A DNA stretch of 36,541 bases from contig NZ_JADVOP010000041.1 in NCBI RefSeq assembly GCF_016508585.1, positions 1 through 36,541 of the forward strand, written 5' to 3'. Of the stretch, positions 1-7,940 are shown piece by piece. The notes under the pieces were generated by a model. It searched no databases. It was not told the origin of the DNA and saw only the letters and a program-made list of their open reading frames with translations. Each line of letters begins with the position of its first letter. Position 1 is the stretch's first letter. Position numbers and translations under genes: made by a program. Source of the DNA: Acinetobacter baumannii (GTDB lineage Bacteria > Pseudomonadota > Gammaproteobacteria > Pseudomonadales > Moraxellaceae).

Positions 1-90
1 ATAGAATATAGAAAATCATTATAGTGGTTATCAATACATCTGATACATCAAGCTTAAACACACATTTAAGCCAGAAGAAAGGCAATTGAA

Positions 91-579
91 ATGACCAGTT
101 TAAACCAACAACATTTTTCCGAATTAACTCAAACACAAATTCAAACGATTTTTGAACAAGCGCAACAACGTGTCGAAGACCATTATTTAGAGTTTACTGG
201 CACGATTTTACCTCACGAAGCTTGGGCATTGTTTCAAGCGGGTCATGTCGAAATTGTCGATGTTCGCACCAATGAAGAACGAAAATTTGTCGGTTTTGTT
301 GAAGGTACCATTCATATTCCCTGGGCGACGGGTACTGCATTAAACCGTAACCCGCGTTTTGCCAAAGAACTCGAAAGCAAAGTTGGCAAAGATAAAATCA
401 TTCTCTTACTGTGCCGCAGTGGTAAACGTTCAGCTGCAGCAGCCAATGTCGCCTTCAATGCTGGTTTTGAAAATATTTACAACATTGAGCAAGGCTTTGA
501 AGGCGACTTAGATGAACATAATCATCGCGGGGCATTTAATGGTTGGCGTTTTCATGGATTGCCATGGCGTCAGGAATAA
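91..579 (+). CDS. Single-domain rhodanese-like sulfurtransferase
   Basis: A 162-residue protein with one rhodanese domain (about residues 38-158) and a helical N-terminal extension. The active-site loop CRSGKRS is visible at residues 108-114, with Cys108 the predicted persulfide-carrying residue; the upstream VDVRTNEE (56-63) is the usual rhodanese strand with Asp-Val-Arg. Rhodaneses move sulfane sulfur between donors and thiol acceptors. No signal peptide is seen, so it is cytoplasmic. It lies 144 bp upstream of the encapsulin shell gene on the same strand, and I see no terminator between them, so it probably belongs to the same sulfur unit. Inference: it could carry sulfur into or out of the desulfurase compartment. 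It has no obvious encapsulation arm like the one on the desulfurase. Rhodanese identity is firm; its partner is inferred. Confidence 0.93.
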   Translation: MTSLNQQHFSELTQTQIQTIFEQAQQRVEDHYLEFTGTILPHEAWALFQAGHVEIVDVRTNEERKFVGFVEGTIHIPWATGTALNRNPRFAKELESKVGKDKIILLLCRSGKRSAAAANVAFNAGFENIYNIEQGFEGDLDEHNHRGAFNGWRFHGLPWRQE

Positions 580-723
580 CTTTTGAACTTGTGCTTTATC
601 CATATTAAAAAACTCGAGAGATAAAATATTTTAACAAACCTCTGATTTTACTGGAGAGGATAACAATAGAGATCTTATTCAAGCAGTAATCAATCATCAA
701 TTCATATCACCAAGGATTAAAAC

Positions 724-1656
724 ATGGCTAAGAACCAAGAAGTGACACGCCAAGCACTGAATGATCAGGCTGCTCGCCAACTGGCAAATGCAACCAAAAC
801 AGTTCCTCAACTTTCAACAATTACACCGCGCTGGCTGACGCATTTATTACAGTGGACACCGGTGGAAGCCGGTATTTACCGAGTCAACAAAGTCAGCAAT
901 ACAGATGATATTCAGGTTGCCTGCACCCAACGTGATGAAGCAACACTTCCACAAACCTTTGTGGACTATGAGCTTAATCCCCGTGAATATTTCTTAAACG
1001 GTGTCTCAACCGTACTGGATATCCATACTCGCGTTTCTGACTTATACAGTAGTCCCCACGATCAAATCAAAGAACAATTACGCCTCACGATAGAAACCAT
1101 TAAAGAACGACAAGAAAGTGAGTTGATCAACAACCCTGAATACGGGCTGTTGGCGAGTGTTGCAGATGAACAACGTCTTTCAACCTTGACAGGCGCACCA
1201 ACACCCGATGATTTTGATGATCTATTGCGCAAGGTTTGGAAAGAACCTGGGTTTTTCTTGGCGCATCCTGATGCGATTGCAGCATTTGGTCGTGAATGTA
1301 CCCGTCGTGGCGTACCACCACCAACAGTCAGTTTGTTTGGCTCACAATTTATTACATGGCGGGGTATTCCACTCATCCCTTCCAATAAAATTCCAGTTGA
1401 AGATGGTAAAACCAAAATCATCCTGTTACGTGTCGGTGAGAAACGTCAAGGCGTTGTAGGGCTATTCCAACCGGGGCTTGCAGGTGAACAAGCACCAGGA
1501 CTCTCTGTACGCTTTATGGGCATTAATCGTAATGCCATCGCTTCGTATTTGATTTCCTTATATTGCTCACTTGCCGTACTTACAGATGATGCTCTTGCTG
1601 TACTTGAAGATGTGGAGGTAGACAAATACCATGACTATCCAACAACCTATAAATAA
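724..1656 (+). CDS. Family 2A encapsulin shell protein (SrpI-like, HK97 fold)
   Basis: A 310-residue protein resembling the SrpI / mycobacterial 35-kDa antigen group, now classed as family 2A encapsulins: shell proteins with the HK97 phage-capsid fold that self-assemble into icosahedral compartments. Supporting features are the N-terminal arm ending in LSTITPRWL (about 30-38), the segment REYFLNGVSTVLDIHTRVSD (about 88-107), and a C-terminal half with SLFGSQFITWRGIPLIPS and VGLFQPGLAGEQAPG. No cyclic-nucleotide domain is inserted, which argues for 2A rather than 2B. AAGGA at 712-716 lies 7 nt before the ATG. The end of the gene overlaps the start of the desulfurase gene by 26 bp, so the two are very likely co-translated as shell and cargo. 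The call rests on sequence resemblance and the cargo gene; assembly itself cannot be seen. Confidence 0.93.
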   Translation: MAKNQEVTRQALNDQAARQLANATKTVPQLSTITPRWLTHLLQWTPVEAGIYRVNKVSNTDDIQVACTQRDEATLPQTFVDYELNPREYFLNGVSTVLDIHTRVSDLYSSPHDQIKEQLRLTIETIKERQESELINNPEYGLLASVADEQRLSTLTGAPTPDDFDDLLRKVWKEPGFFLAHPDAIAAFGRECTRRGVPPPTVSLFGSQFITWRGIPLIPSNKIPVEDGKTKIILLRVGEKRQGVVGLFQPGLAGEQAPGLSVRFMGINRNAIASYLISLYCSLAVLTDDALAVLEDVEVDKYHDYPTTYK

Positions 1657-3595
1657 TTCATCTGTCATCAGCAACACTGCCGCACAAGAAGCGCCAATCA
1701 ATGAATCTGTGATTGCACAGTTGGCAAATGAATTGTTTGCCGCACTGCCAGAGCAGAAAAAACAGGCTCTAAATTTTGAGCTGCCTGATCAGGCGTTTGG
1801 ACAGAGCCATCCCCCACAACCCAAGGATCCAATAGCAGCCTTATCAGGTCGTATTCCCGCTATTGTGCAACAAGCACATTTAAATCCGAGATCAACGCAA
1901 CATTATGTAGAACCTACTTCAGATCATCCTGAACGTCGGATTCTATCTTCAGCACCAATCATTGGAGGTGCGCATACGCCAGACCCATTTACAACCACAC
2001 CAGATTTGGATTTAGCCTTGAATTCGGCGTTTACACGACCTTATAGACCACAAGCATTAACACCATCGACAACACCAGTACAATCGCCTTTTTATTTTTT
2101 AGATTTCACTCAAGCTGAAAGCGTCGATGCTGAAAAGATTCAACATAACATCAACCAAACAGAAGGAATTAAAAATCCCTATGCCTTTGATGATTATCAT
2201 GTGACAGATGACCATCATCTAAAAAGCTTAATACAGGATCGCAACGATAAACCTGCCACAACAGAATCGGGCTATTACTTTCTTCAATCATCCACCATTG
2301 AGACGTCTCGCTCTCATCCAGATTGGCAAATTCCGACTCAGACTCGGAATGATCAACCATTGGATATTCTGCAGATTCGAAAAGACTTTCCAATCTTGCA
2401 AGAACGTGTCAATGGTCAACCATTAATCTGGCTCGACAATGCTGCCACCACCCATAAACCACAGGCAGTCATTGACCGAATTGCTTATTTTTATCAGCAT
2501 GAAAATTCAAATATTCATCGAGCTGCCCACGAACTTGCAGCACGTGCCAGTGACGCCTATGAACATGCACGTGATGTGGTTGCCCGCTTTATTGGTGCTG
2601 CTTCCGCTAAAAATATTGTTTTCGTGCGTGGTACAACCGAAGGCATTAATTTAATTGCAAAATCTTGGGGAAAACAAAATATTCAAGCGGGAGATGAAAT
2701 CATTGTTTCTCATTTGGAACACCATGCCAACATTGTCCCCTGGTACCAGTTGACTCAAGAGACAGGTGCCAAGTTACGGGTCATTCCTGTCGATGATACG
2801 GGGCAGATTCGGATTGATGAATTTATTAAGCTCCTCAATCCAAAGACCAAGCTTGTTGCAATTACCCAAGTATCCAATGCTCTTGGTACGGTCACGCCAA
2901 CGCAAGAAATCATCGCTTTAGCACATGCTGCTGGCGTGCGAGTCTTGATTGATGGCGCTCAATCTGTTTCCCATGTTCCAACCAATGTTACCAGTCTGGA
3001 TGCCGACTTCTTTGTGTTCTCTGGACACAAAGTGTTTGGTCCTACGGGGATCGGTGCTGTATATGCCAAATCAGAATTACTCGACAGCATGCCCGTTTGG
3101 GAAGGTGGCGGCAATATGATTCAGGATGTCACCTTTGAACAAGTGGTTTATCAACCTGCTCCGAATAAATTTGAAGCGGGTACAGGAAACATTGCTGATG
3201 CTGTCGGCTTAGGCGCCGCCTTAGAATATATTGAACGAATCGGCATCCATAATATTGCACGTTATGAACATGATTTGCTCGAATATGGTCAGCATGCATT
3301 ACAAAGCGTTTCAGGCCTGCGTTTAATTGGCACAGCACTAAATAAAGCAAGTGTGATGTCCTTTACCCTTGCAGGCTATGAAACAGAAGAGATCGGGAAA
3401 GTTCTGAATCAGTATGGCGTTGCTGTTCGAACGGGGCATCATTGCGCACAACCGATTTTACGCCGTTTCGGAGTTGAACGCACAGTACGCCCATCGCTGG
3501 CGTTTTATAACACCACTGAAGAAATAGATGTCTTAGTATCTGTCCTGCATCAATTAAGACGGGCTAAACCGCTTCGGTCTGCATTTGCAAATTGA
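1631..3595 (+). CDS. Encapsulin cargo: SufS-type cysteine desulfurase with long N-terminal loading arm
   Basis: A 654-residue protein in two parts. Residues about 1-240 are low-complexity, rich in Pro, Thr, Gln and Asp, and match no enzyme I recognise. From about residue 244 it is a complete group II (SufS-like) cysteine desulfurase: LDNAATTHKP near 268, HLEHHAN at 361-367 with the PLP-stacking His, DGAQS at 441-445, SGHK at 464-467 (Lys467, PLP Schiff base), and RTGHHCAQP at 600-608 (Cys605, persulfide-forming). Free SufS is about 406 residues, so the N-terminal arm is an addition. In family 2A systems such arms target the enzyme to the shell interior. The arm holds two copies of S-x-[FY]-Y-F-L, at 152-157 and 213-218. 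GGAGG at 1614-1618 inside the shell gene supports the chosen ATG. Reaction: L-cysteine to L-alanine plus enzyme-bound sulfur. Confidence 0.94.
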   Translation: MTIQQPINNSSVISNTAAQEAPINESVIAQLANELFAALPEQKKQALNFELPDQAFGQSHPPQPKDPIAALSGRIPAIVQQAHLNPRSTQHYVEPTSDHPERRILSSAPIIGGAHTPDPFTTTPDLDLALNSAFTRPYRPQALTPSTTPVQSPFYFLDFTQAESVDAEKIQHNINQTEGIKNPYAFDDYHVTDDHHLKSLIQDRNDKPATTESGYYFLQSSTIETSRSHPDWQIPTQTRNDQPLDILQIRKDFPILQERVNGQPLIWLDNAATTHKPQAVIDRIAYFYQHENSNIHRAAHELAARASDAYEHARDVVARFIGAASAKNIVFVRGTTEGINLIAKSWGKQNIQAGDEIIVSHLEHHANIVPWYQLTQETGAKLRVIPVDDTGQIRIDEFIKLLNPKTKLVAITQVSNALGTVTPTQEIIALAHAAGVRVLIDGAQSVSHVPTNVTSLDADFFVFSGHKVFGPTGIGAVYAKSELLDSMPVWEGGGNMIQDVTFEQVVYQPAPNKFEAGTGNIADAVGLGAALEYIERIGIHNIARYEHDLLEYGQHALQSVSGLRLIGTALNKASVMSFTLAGYETEEIGKVLNQYGVAVRTGHHCAQPILRRFGVERTVRPSLAFYNTTEEIDVLVSVLHQLRRAKPLRSAFAN

Positions 3596-3621
3596 TGAAT
3601 ATCCAAGCAGCTCTTCTAGCG

Positions 3622-3656
3622 AATCACATGCTAAATATTTAGCATGTGATTGTTAA
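3622..3656 (+). terminator. Terminator-like palindrome after the encapsulin-desulfurase operon
   Basis: A perfect 30-bp palindrome (3622-3651; arms of 15 bp, AATCACATGCTAAAT and its complement) begins 26 bp after the desulfurase stop codon, followed by a T/A-rich run. It probably ends the sulfur operon. The absence of a spacer loop and a weak T-tract make it less typical than other terminators in the window. The remaining bases up to 3872 show no gene. Confidence 0.6.
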
Positions 3657-3872
3657 AATTTTTCAAACCAATCCCCCTCTCCAAGCCGATCTATAAATCC
3701 TCTTCGATTGAACTCGTTCAATTTAAAAGCTGGGCTGTTTTAATGGTCCTCCAGTACAAATGCTGAGCGTTTAATCAATAAAACAGTATTGCAGTTAATT
3801 TAACAATCATGGACTTGAGCTTAACACCGCAAACCCAGATACTGTCTAAAAGTTAAATCTTGTACCACATCT

Positions 3873-4676
3873 ATGTTTTCAATCAAAAAAATTCTTATTT
3901 TAAGCAGCTTAGTTATCACAACTCAAAGCTTTGCACTGCCACAAGACTCACGTCGTGCAGGTGGTATTGCGGTGATTCCTGTTGCTAAAACAGTTTCAGA
4001 TGTCCGTTATCAGGATAAGCCCGTCTTAGTCGTTGATGGAACCGGTTCCGTAAAGCATATTGTATTTGGCATCCCACTCTCCGCTCCTCTTGGCACCTTG
4101 CAGTTGCAAAGCGCCAGTGGTCCCATCAACATTGACGTTCAGCCATATAAGTATGCCGAGCAGCGACTCAATGTAAAGAATCAGGATTACGTTAATCCGA
4201 ATCAACAACAGCTTGATCGTTACAGCCAAGAAGCCAAGGAGCAAAATGACATCTACAGCTCATTTAGCCCGGCACAATGGAAAGATTTCCCAAATTTTAT
4301 CCGACCTACAGCAGGTAAGTTCAGTAATTCATTCGGTCGCAAACGTTTCTTTAATGGTGAAGAACGTGCACCACATTCTGGATTAGATATTCCTGCACCA
4401 ATTGGACAAAAAGTCATAGCACCTGCTGCTGGAAAAGTGGTTGCCACTGGCAATTATTTCTTTAATGGCAATACTGTCATGATTGATCATGGACAAGGTC
4501 TAATTAGTATGTTCTGTCACCTAAGTAAAATAAATGTTGAGAAAGGACAAATATTAAAACAAGGTGATTTGCTCGGTCTGGTGGGTAAAACAGGGCGCGT
4601 AACCGGACCACATTTACATTGGGGAATGAGTCTCAATAATGCACGTGTCGATCCACAACTTTTTCTTACACACTAA
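3873..4676 (+). CDS. Exported M23 (LytM-type) peptidoglycan endopeptidase
   Basis: A 267-residue protein with an N-terminal signal peptide (about 1-21, MFSIKKILIL... cleaved near SFA-LPQ), a linker region, and a C-terminal M23 metallopeptidase domain. Zinc and catalytic residues are in place: HSGLD (His168, Asp172), His216 in MFCHL, and HLH at 247-249 (His249 ligand). Such enzymes cleave peptide cross-bridges in peptidoglycan in the periplasm. The catalytic set looks complete, so this is more likely an active hydrolase than a degenerate EnvC/NlpD-type activator. No coiled coil or LysM domain is seen. The ATG has only a weak ribosome site, but the signal peptide begins directly at it. It stands alone, separated from the sulfur operon by a palindrome and facing the osmC-type gene. 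Confidence 0.9.
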   Translation: MFSIKKILILSSLVITTQSFALPQDSRRAGGIAVIPVAKTVSDVRYQDKPVLVVDGTGSVKHIVFGIPLSAPLGTLQLQSASGPINIDVQPYKYAEQRLNVKNQDYVNPNQQQLDRYSQEAKEQNDIYSSFSPAQWKDFPNFIRPTAGKFSNSFGRKRFFNGEERAPHSGLDIPAPIGQKVIAPAAGKVVATGNYFFNGNTVMIDHGQGLISMFCHLSKINVEKGQILKQGDLLGLVGKTGRVTGPHLHWGMSLNNARVDPQLFLTH

Positions 4677-4811
4677 TTTGCTCAAAAAGATCAGGAAATT
4701 AAGTTTATTTGATCCCTGAAAATAGCTTTTTGGGAGGAAATACACATTTTGTAATAATTTATTTTATTTAATTTTGACTCCACTAGTCACGTTTTATAAA
4801 TGCTAAAAAAT

Positions 4812-4845
4812 AAAAAAAAGCCAATAAAACTATTGGCTTTTTTTA
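4812..4845. terminator. Bidirectional terminator between the M23 gene and the OsmC gene
   Basis: The stem GCCAATA (4820-4826) pairs with TATTGGC (4831-4837), flanked by a run of A on the left and a run of T on the right, so it can serve both converging genes. Confidence 0.85.
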
Positions 4846-4856
4846 GATTTATTTTG

Positions 4857-5279
4857 CTATTCAGCAGCAATAATTTCATAATCGTGGGTAATTTCAACAC
4901 CCCCATCAGATAGCATTTTACTCGCTGAACAATATTTTTCAGCTGATAATTCAACAGCTTTGGCTACTTGCTTGTCTTTTACATCATGCCCTGTCACTAC
5001 AAAATGCAGATGTATTTTAGTAAATACCGCCGGAATGGTATCTGCACGTTCAGCCTTGAGCTGACAAACAACATCCGTTACATTTTGTCTCGATTTCTTT
5101 AAAATGGTCACAATATCAAATGAAGCACACCCACCAAGTCCCATTAATATCAATTCCATAGGACGTGGTCCACGGTTTTCACCACCATATTCGGCAGAAC
5201 CATCCATAATAATTTGGTGACCACTTTCTGAATTTGCTTGAAAAGCAACATTCTCTAACCAATGAACGCTAGTTTGCAT
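4857..5279 (-). CDS. OsmC/Ohr-family protein, YhfA-like
   Basis: A 140-residue OsmC-fold protein. Two cysteines lie where the family has its peroxidatic and resolving residues: Cys51 in GLGGCASFD and Cys117 in AEKYCSASK; Arg39 in NRGPRPMEL is in the family's conserved-arginine region. OsmC/Ohr proteins reduce organic hydroperoxides; the YhfA branch is poorly characterised. The gene is divergent from the Crp/Vfr gene, the same arrangement as yhfA-crp in enterobacteria, which supports the YhfA assignment over Ohr. The two share a 151-bp intergenic region. I cannot make out a convincing full CRP site there, only a GTGA-type half site near 5371. Confidence 0.88.
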   Translation of the reverse strand: MQTSVHWLENVAFQANSESGHQIIMDGSAEYGGENRGPRPMELILMGLGGCASFDIVTILKKSRQNVTDVVCQLKAERADTIPAVFTKIHLHFVVTGHDVKDKQVAKAVELSAEKYCSASKMLSDGGVEITHDYEIIAAE

Positions 5280-5430
5280 TGCAACTACCTAAAAAAAGCT
5301 ATAAATTTACAGGGTACCTGTACACTAGCATAAAATGAGTTGATAAGGAATTTCATCTCTACTGCTTCTACGTGACGAGTTCAATTTAGATCAAAAGATC
5401 TAGTTATTATCCAATTCGGAATTTTTAAGC

Positions 5431-6141
5431 ATGTCTTCTAATTTTGCACAACTTAGTACAGATGCTTTGTCGCCTGGTCAATTACCTGAGTCAGTCAAAG
5501 CTTTGCTCAAGAGAGCCCACATCAATCGTTTTCCTAAACGCTCAACAATCATTGATGCAGGTTCAGAGTCAAAATCACTGTATTTAATTTTAAAAGGTTC
5601 AGTTTCAATTATTTTACGCGAAGATGATGAACGTGAAATTGTTGTTGCTTATTTGAATCCTGGGGATTTTTTCGGAGAAATGGGTTTATTTGAGCAGAAC
5701 CCACAACGTACAGCCGAGGTCAGAACACGTGATATATGTGAAATCGCTGAGATTTCATATGATAACTTCCATGAAATCAGCAAACAGTATCCTGACCTAA
5801 GTTACGCAGTATTTGCGCAATTGGTTCGCCGTTTAAAGAATACAACACGCAAAGTGACGGACCTTGCATTTATTGATGTATCTGGGCGTATTACACGTTG
5901 CTTGATCGATCTTTCTGCACAACCTGAAGCGATGATTTTACCAAATGGTCGTCAGATCCGTATTACCCGCCAAGAAATTGGTCGCATCGTAGGCTGTTCA
6001 CGTGAAATGGTGGGGCGCGTATTAAAAACACTTGAAGAGCAAGGCATGATCGAGACTGATGGTAAAGCCATATTAATTTTTGATGCATCTTTAGAAGAGT
6101 CAAAATTCTCTGAAGATGAATATAACAATGACGATGAATAA
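5431..6141 (+). CDS. crp: Vfr/Crp-type cAMP-responsive transcription regulator
   Basis: A 236-residue Crp/Fnr-family regulator. The cyclic-nucleotide domain (about 28-140) has the phosphate-binding cassette GEMGLFEQNPQRTAEVR (82-98), including Glu83, Arg93 and Thr94, positions that bind cAMP in CRP. The helix-turn-helix ITRQEIGRIVGCSREMVGRV (178-197) is nearly identical to the recognition region of enterobacterial CRP, so a similar TGTGA/TCACA operator is expected. Compared with E. coli CRP (about 210 residues) it has a longer N-terminus and an acidic C-terminal tail ending EDEYNNDDE. In Acinetobacter and Pseudomonas this protein is called Vfr. Ligand and targets are inferred from the family. 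Confidence 0.94.
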   Translation: MSSNFAQLSTDALSPGQLPESVKALLKRAHINRFPKRSTIIDAGSESKSLYLILKGSVSIILREDDEREIVVAYLNPGDFFGEMGLFEQNPQRTAEVRTRDICEIAEISYDNFHEISKQYPDLSYAVFAQLVRRLKNTTRKVTDLAFIDVSGRITRCLIDLSAQPEAMILPNGRQIRITRQEIGRIVGCSREMVGRVLKTLEEQGMIETDGKAILIFDASLEESKFSEDEYNNDDE

Positions 6142-6234
6142 AATTTAAAAGTTGATTTGAGAAGTTAACATAACCAGTTTTTTGGCTTTGATAATGATCA
6201 AAACTCTCAAAATAGCACCATCTCTATATTGTTT

Positions 6235-6263
6235 AAAAGCAAACTTTCGAGTTTGCTTTTTAA
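6235..6263 (+). terminator. Intrinsic terminator downstream of crp/vfr
   Basis: The stem AAAAGCAAAC (6235-6244) and GTTTGCTTTT (6251-6260) enclose the loop TTTCGA and are followed by T residues. It lies about 95 bp after the regulator's stop codon. Confidence 0.8.
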
Positions 6264-6779
6264 GTCTGAACTCAACAGTTTTGTCCATCTTGCCTATACC
6301 CTGTTGAAATGATTATCTAAATAGCAGCATCTGTAGCCCTTTCATACATGACTGATGTTTGTGTTAAAATTCAGCAGTCATGAAAAATATAGCGCAAGCA
6401 AATGAAGATAATAGTGAGACTATTTTCAAATTTTCTAAGCTATGACGAGAGCATCCCCCAAGCAAGAACCCACATGGCTTAATTTGCAGCCTAAAGTGCA
6501 GTGAAGAACTTTCGTCATTTTGCCGCTTCGTCTTAATCTTGAGAAATAATGTTTCTCATCATTTAGAATGACTAATTTGCTATTTCACACTTAGCATTAG
6601 CTAAAAAACACCTGTAGCCGCAAACACAGCCGAATTTTCAACAGCTCCTACTGGTTTATAAGATTTTTAGATAAACTCATCTTGTTTTAATCATTAGAAA
6701 AAATAATTTCAACAGTTTATCAAATTTTATTTCGTTATTATTCTCATCAGAGATTAAACACACTTATAAAGGATCTGAC
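6264..6779. other. 516-bp gene-free region with possible RNA structure
   Basis: No open frame here looks like a protein. Two structural elements are visible. CATGACTG and CAGTCATG (within 6345-6381) form an 8-bp inverted repeat. At 6442-6518, ATGACGAGAG can pair over ten positions (one G-U) with CTTTCGTCAT, enclosing smaller hairpin-forming segments such as AAGC/GCTT and TGCA/TGCA. A short hairpin GAGAAA/TTTCTC follows at 6541-6557. This could be a small RNA, an upstream regulatory region for the aldo/keto reductase gene, or chance. No strand can be assigned. Confidence 0.25.
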
Positions 6780-7829
6780 ATGAAATCAAATCGCCTAGGT
6801 CATTCTGATTTGGTCGTACCTGAAATTTGTTTAGGAACCATGACTTTTGGTGAACAAAATACTCAAAATGAAGCATTTGAACAGTTTTCCTATGCACTTG
6901 ATCAAAATATTCATTTTTGGGACACAGCAGAAATGTATCCCGTTCCTCCTAAACCAGAAACTCAAGGTTCAACAGAAACCATTGTTGGTAATTGGATTGC
7001 CCAGAATGGTCAACGCGACAAACTGATCATTGCTACAAAAATCGCCGGACCACAACAAGGTGGCAGTCAAATTCGTGATGGACACACTAAATTTATTGCT
7101 TCAGAAATCAGTTCAGCAATTGATGGCTCATTAAAACGCTTGCGCACCGATTATATTGACCTATATCAGCTACATTGGCCACAACGCCCAGCGAACTTCT
7201 TTGGTACATTAGGCTACGGCAACCAGCAAGCGGCATTGACTCAAGACATTACCCCACTTGCCGAAACATTAGAAGCACTTTCAAATGAGGTTAAAAAAGG
7301 ACGTATTCGCCATATTGGCTTATCTAATGAGACGCCTTGGGGAACCTTAAAATTTTTACATCTCGCAGAGCAATTGGGATTAGAAAAAATTGTCAGTGTA
7401 CAAAATCCATATAGTTTGTTAAATCGCACTTATGAAGTCGGTATGTCTGAAATTGCACAGTTTGAAAATGTTGGATTACTGGCTTATTCACCGCTTGCAT
7501 TTGGCTACCTGACTGGGAAATATCGTCATGGTGCACGACCTGCTGATGGGCGTATTAGTTTATTTTCGCGTTTCAGCCGTTATACCAACCCTCAAAGTGA
7601 TTGGGCAACAGAACAATATGCCTTACTTGCAGAGAAACATGGTTTAAGTCTAACTCAATTGGCTTTGGCATTTGTTAAACAGCAATTCTTTGTTCATAGC
7701 ACCATTATCGGTGCAACACAGCTTTCTCAACTCAAAGAAAATATTCATGCTTTTGATATTCAATTGCCTGAAGAAATATTAACGGAAATTGAAAATATCC
7801 ATAAACAGCAACCCAATCCAGCACCTTAG
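6780..7829 (+). CDS. tas: NADP(H)-dependent aldo/keto reductase, Tas-like
   Basis: A 349-residue protein of the aldo/keto reductase TIM-barrel family, close to E. coli Tas: it shares LGTMTFGEQN (18-27), AEMYPVPPKPETQG (50-63) and the VGNW stretch. The family's catalytic tetrad is present as Asp48, Tyr53, Lys87 and His132. The C-terminal half carries the cofactor-binding pattern ending in STIIGATQLSQLKENI. The natural substrate of Tas-type reductases is not well established, so only the reaction class (NADPH-linked carbonyl reduction) should be taken as predicted. AAGGA at 6770-6774 supports the ATG. It is a single-gene unit ending at a shared terminator. Confidence 0.92.
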   Translation: MKSNRLGHSDLVVPEICLGTMTFGEQNTQNEAFEQFSYALDQNIHFWDTAEMYPVPPKPETQGSTETIVGNWIAQNGQRDKLIIATKIAGPQQGGSQIRDGHTKFIASEISSAIDGSLKRLRTDYIDLYQLHWPQRPANFFGTLGYGNQQAALTQDITPLAETLEALSNEVKKGRIRHIGLSNETPWGTLKFLHLAEQLGLEKIVSVQNPYSLLNRTYEVGMSEIAQFENVGLLAYSPLAFGYLTGKYRHGARPADGRISLFSRFSRYTNPQSDWATEQYALLAEKHGLSLTQLALAFVKQQFFVHSTIIGATQLSQLKENIHAFDIQLPEEILTEIENIHKQQPNPAP

Positions 7830-7890
7830 TTTGATTAAGATTTTAATACCCATAGTCAATCCAATCATACGGCTGATTGAGAAGCCAATA

Positions 7891-7915
7891 AAAAGGATGC
7901 CTCAGCATCCTTTTT
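7891..7915. terminator. Bidirectional terminator between tas and the M48 gene
   Basis: AAAAGGATGC (7891-7900), loop CTCA, GCATCCTTTTT (7905-7915). The A-run and T-run on the two sides fit service to both converging genes. Confidence 0.88.
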
Positions 7916-7940
7916 AATCAGAGATAAAGACCACTCAGTC

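Noticed and set aside
649..677. A GGATAACAAT segment resembling part of a lac operator upstream of the shell gene
   Set aside because: Short chance match, not palindromic here and with no LacI-family gene nearby.
3657..3872. Search for a gene or tRNA after the sulfur operon
   Set aside because: No tRNA-like T-loop or cloverleaf and no credible frame.
5340..5400. A possible CRP site between osmC-type gene and crp
   Set aside because: Only one half-site (GTGA) is recognisable; the second half does not match.
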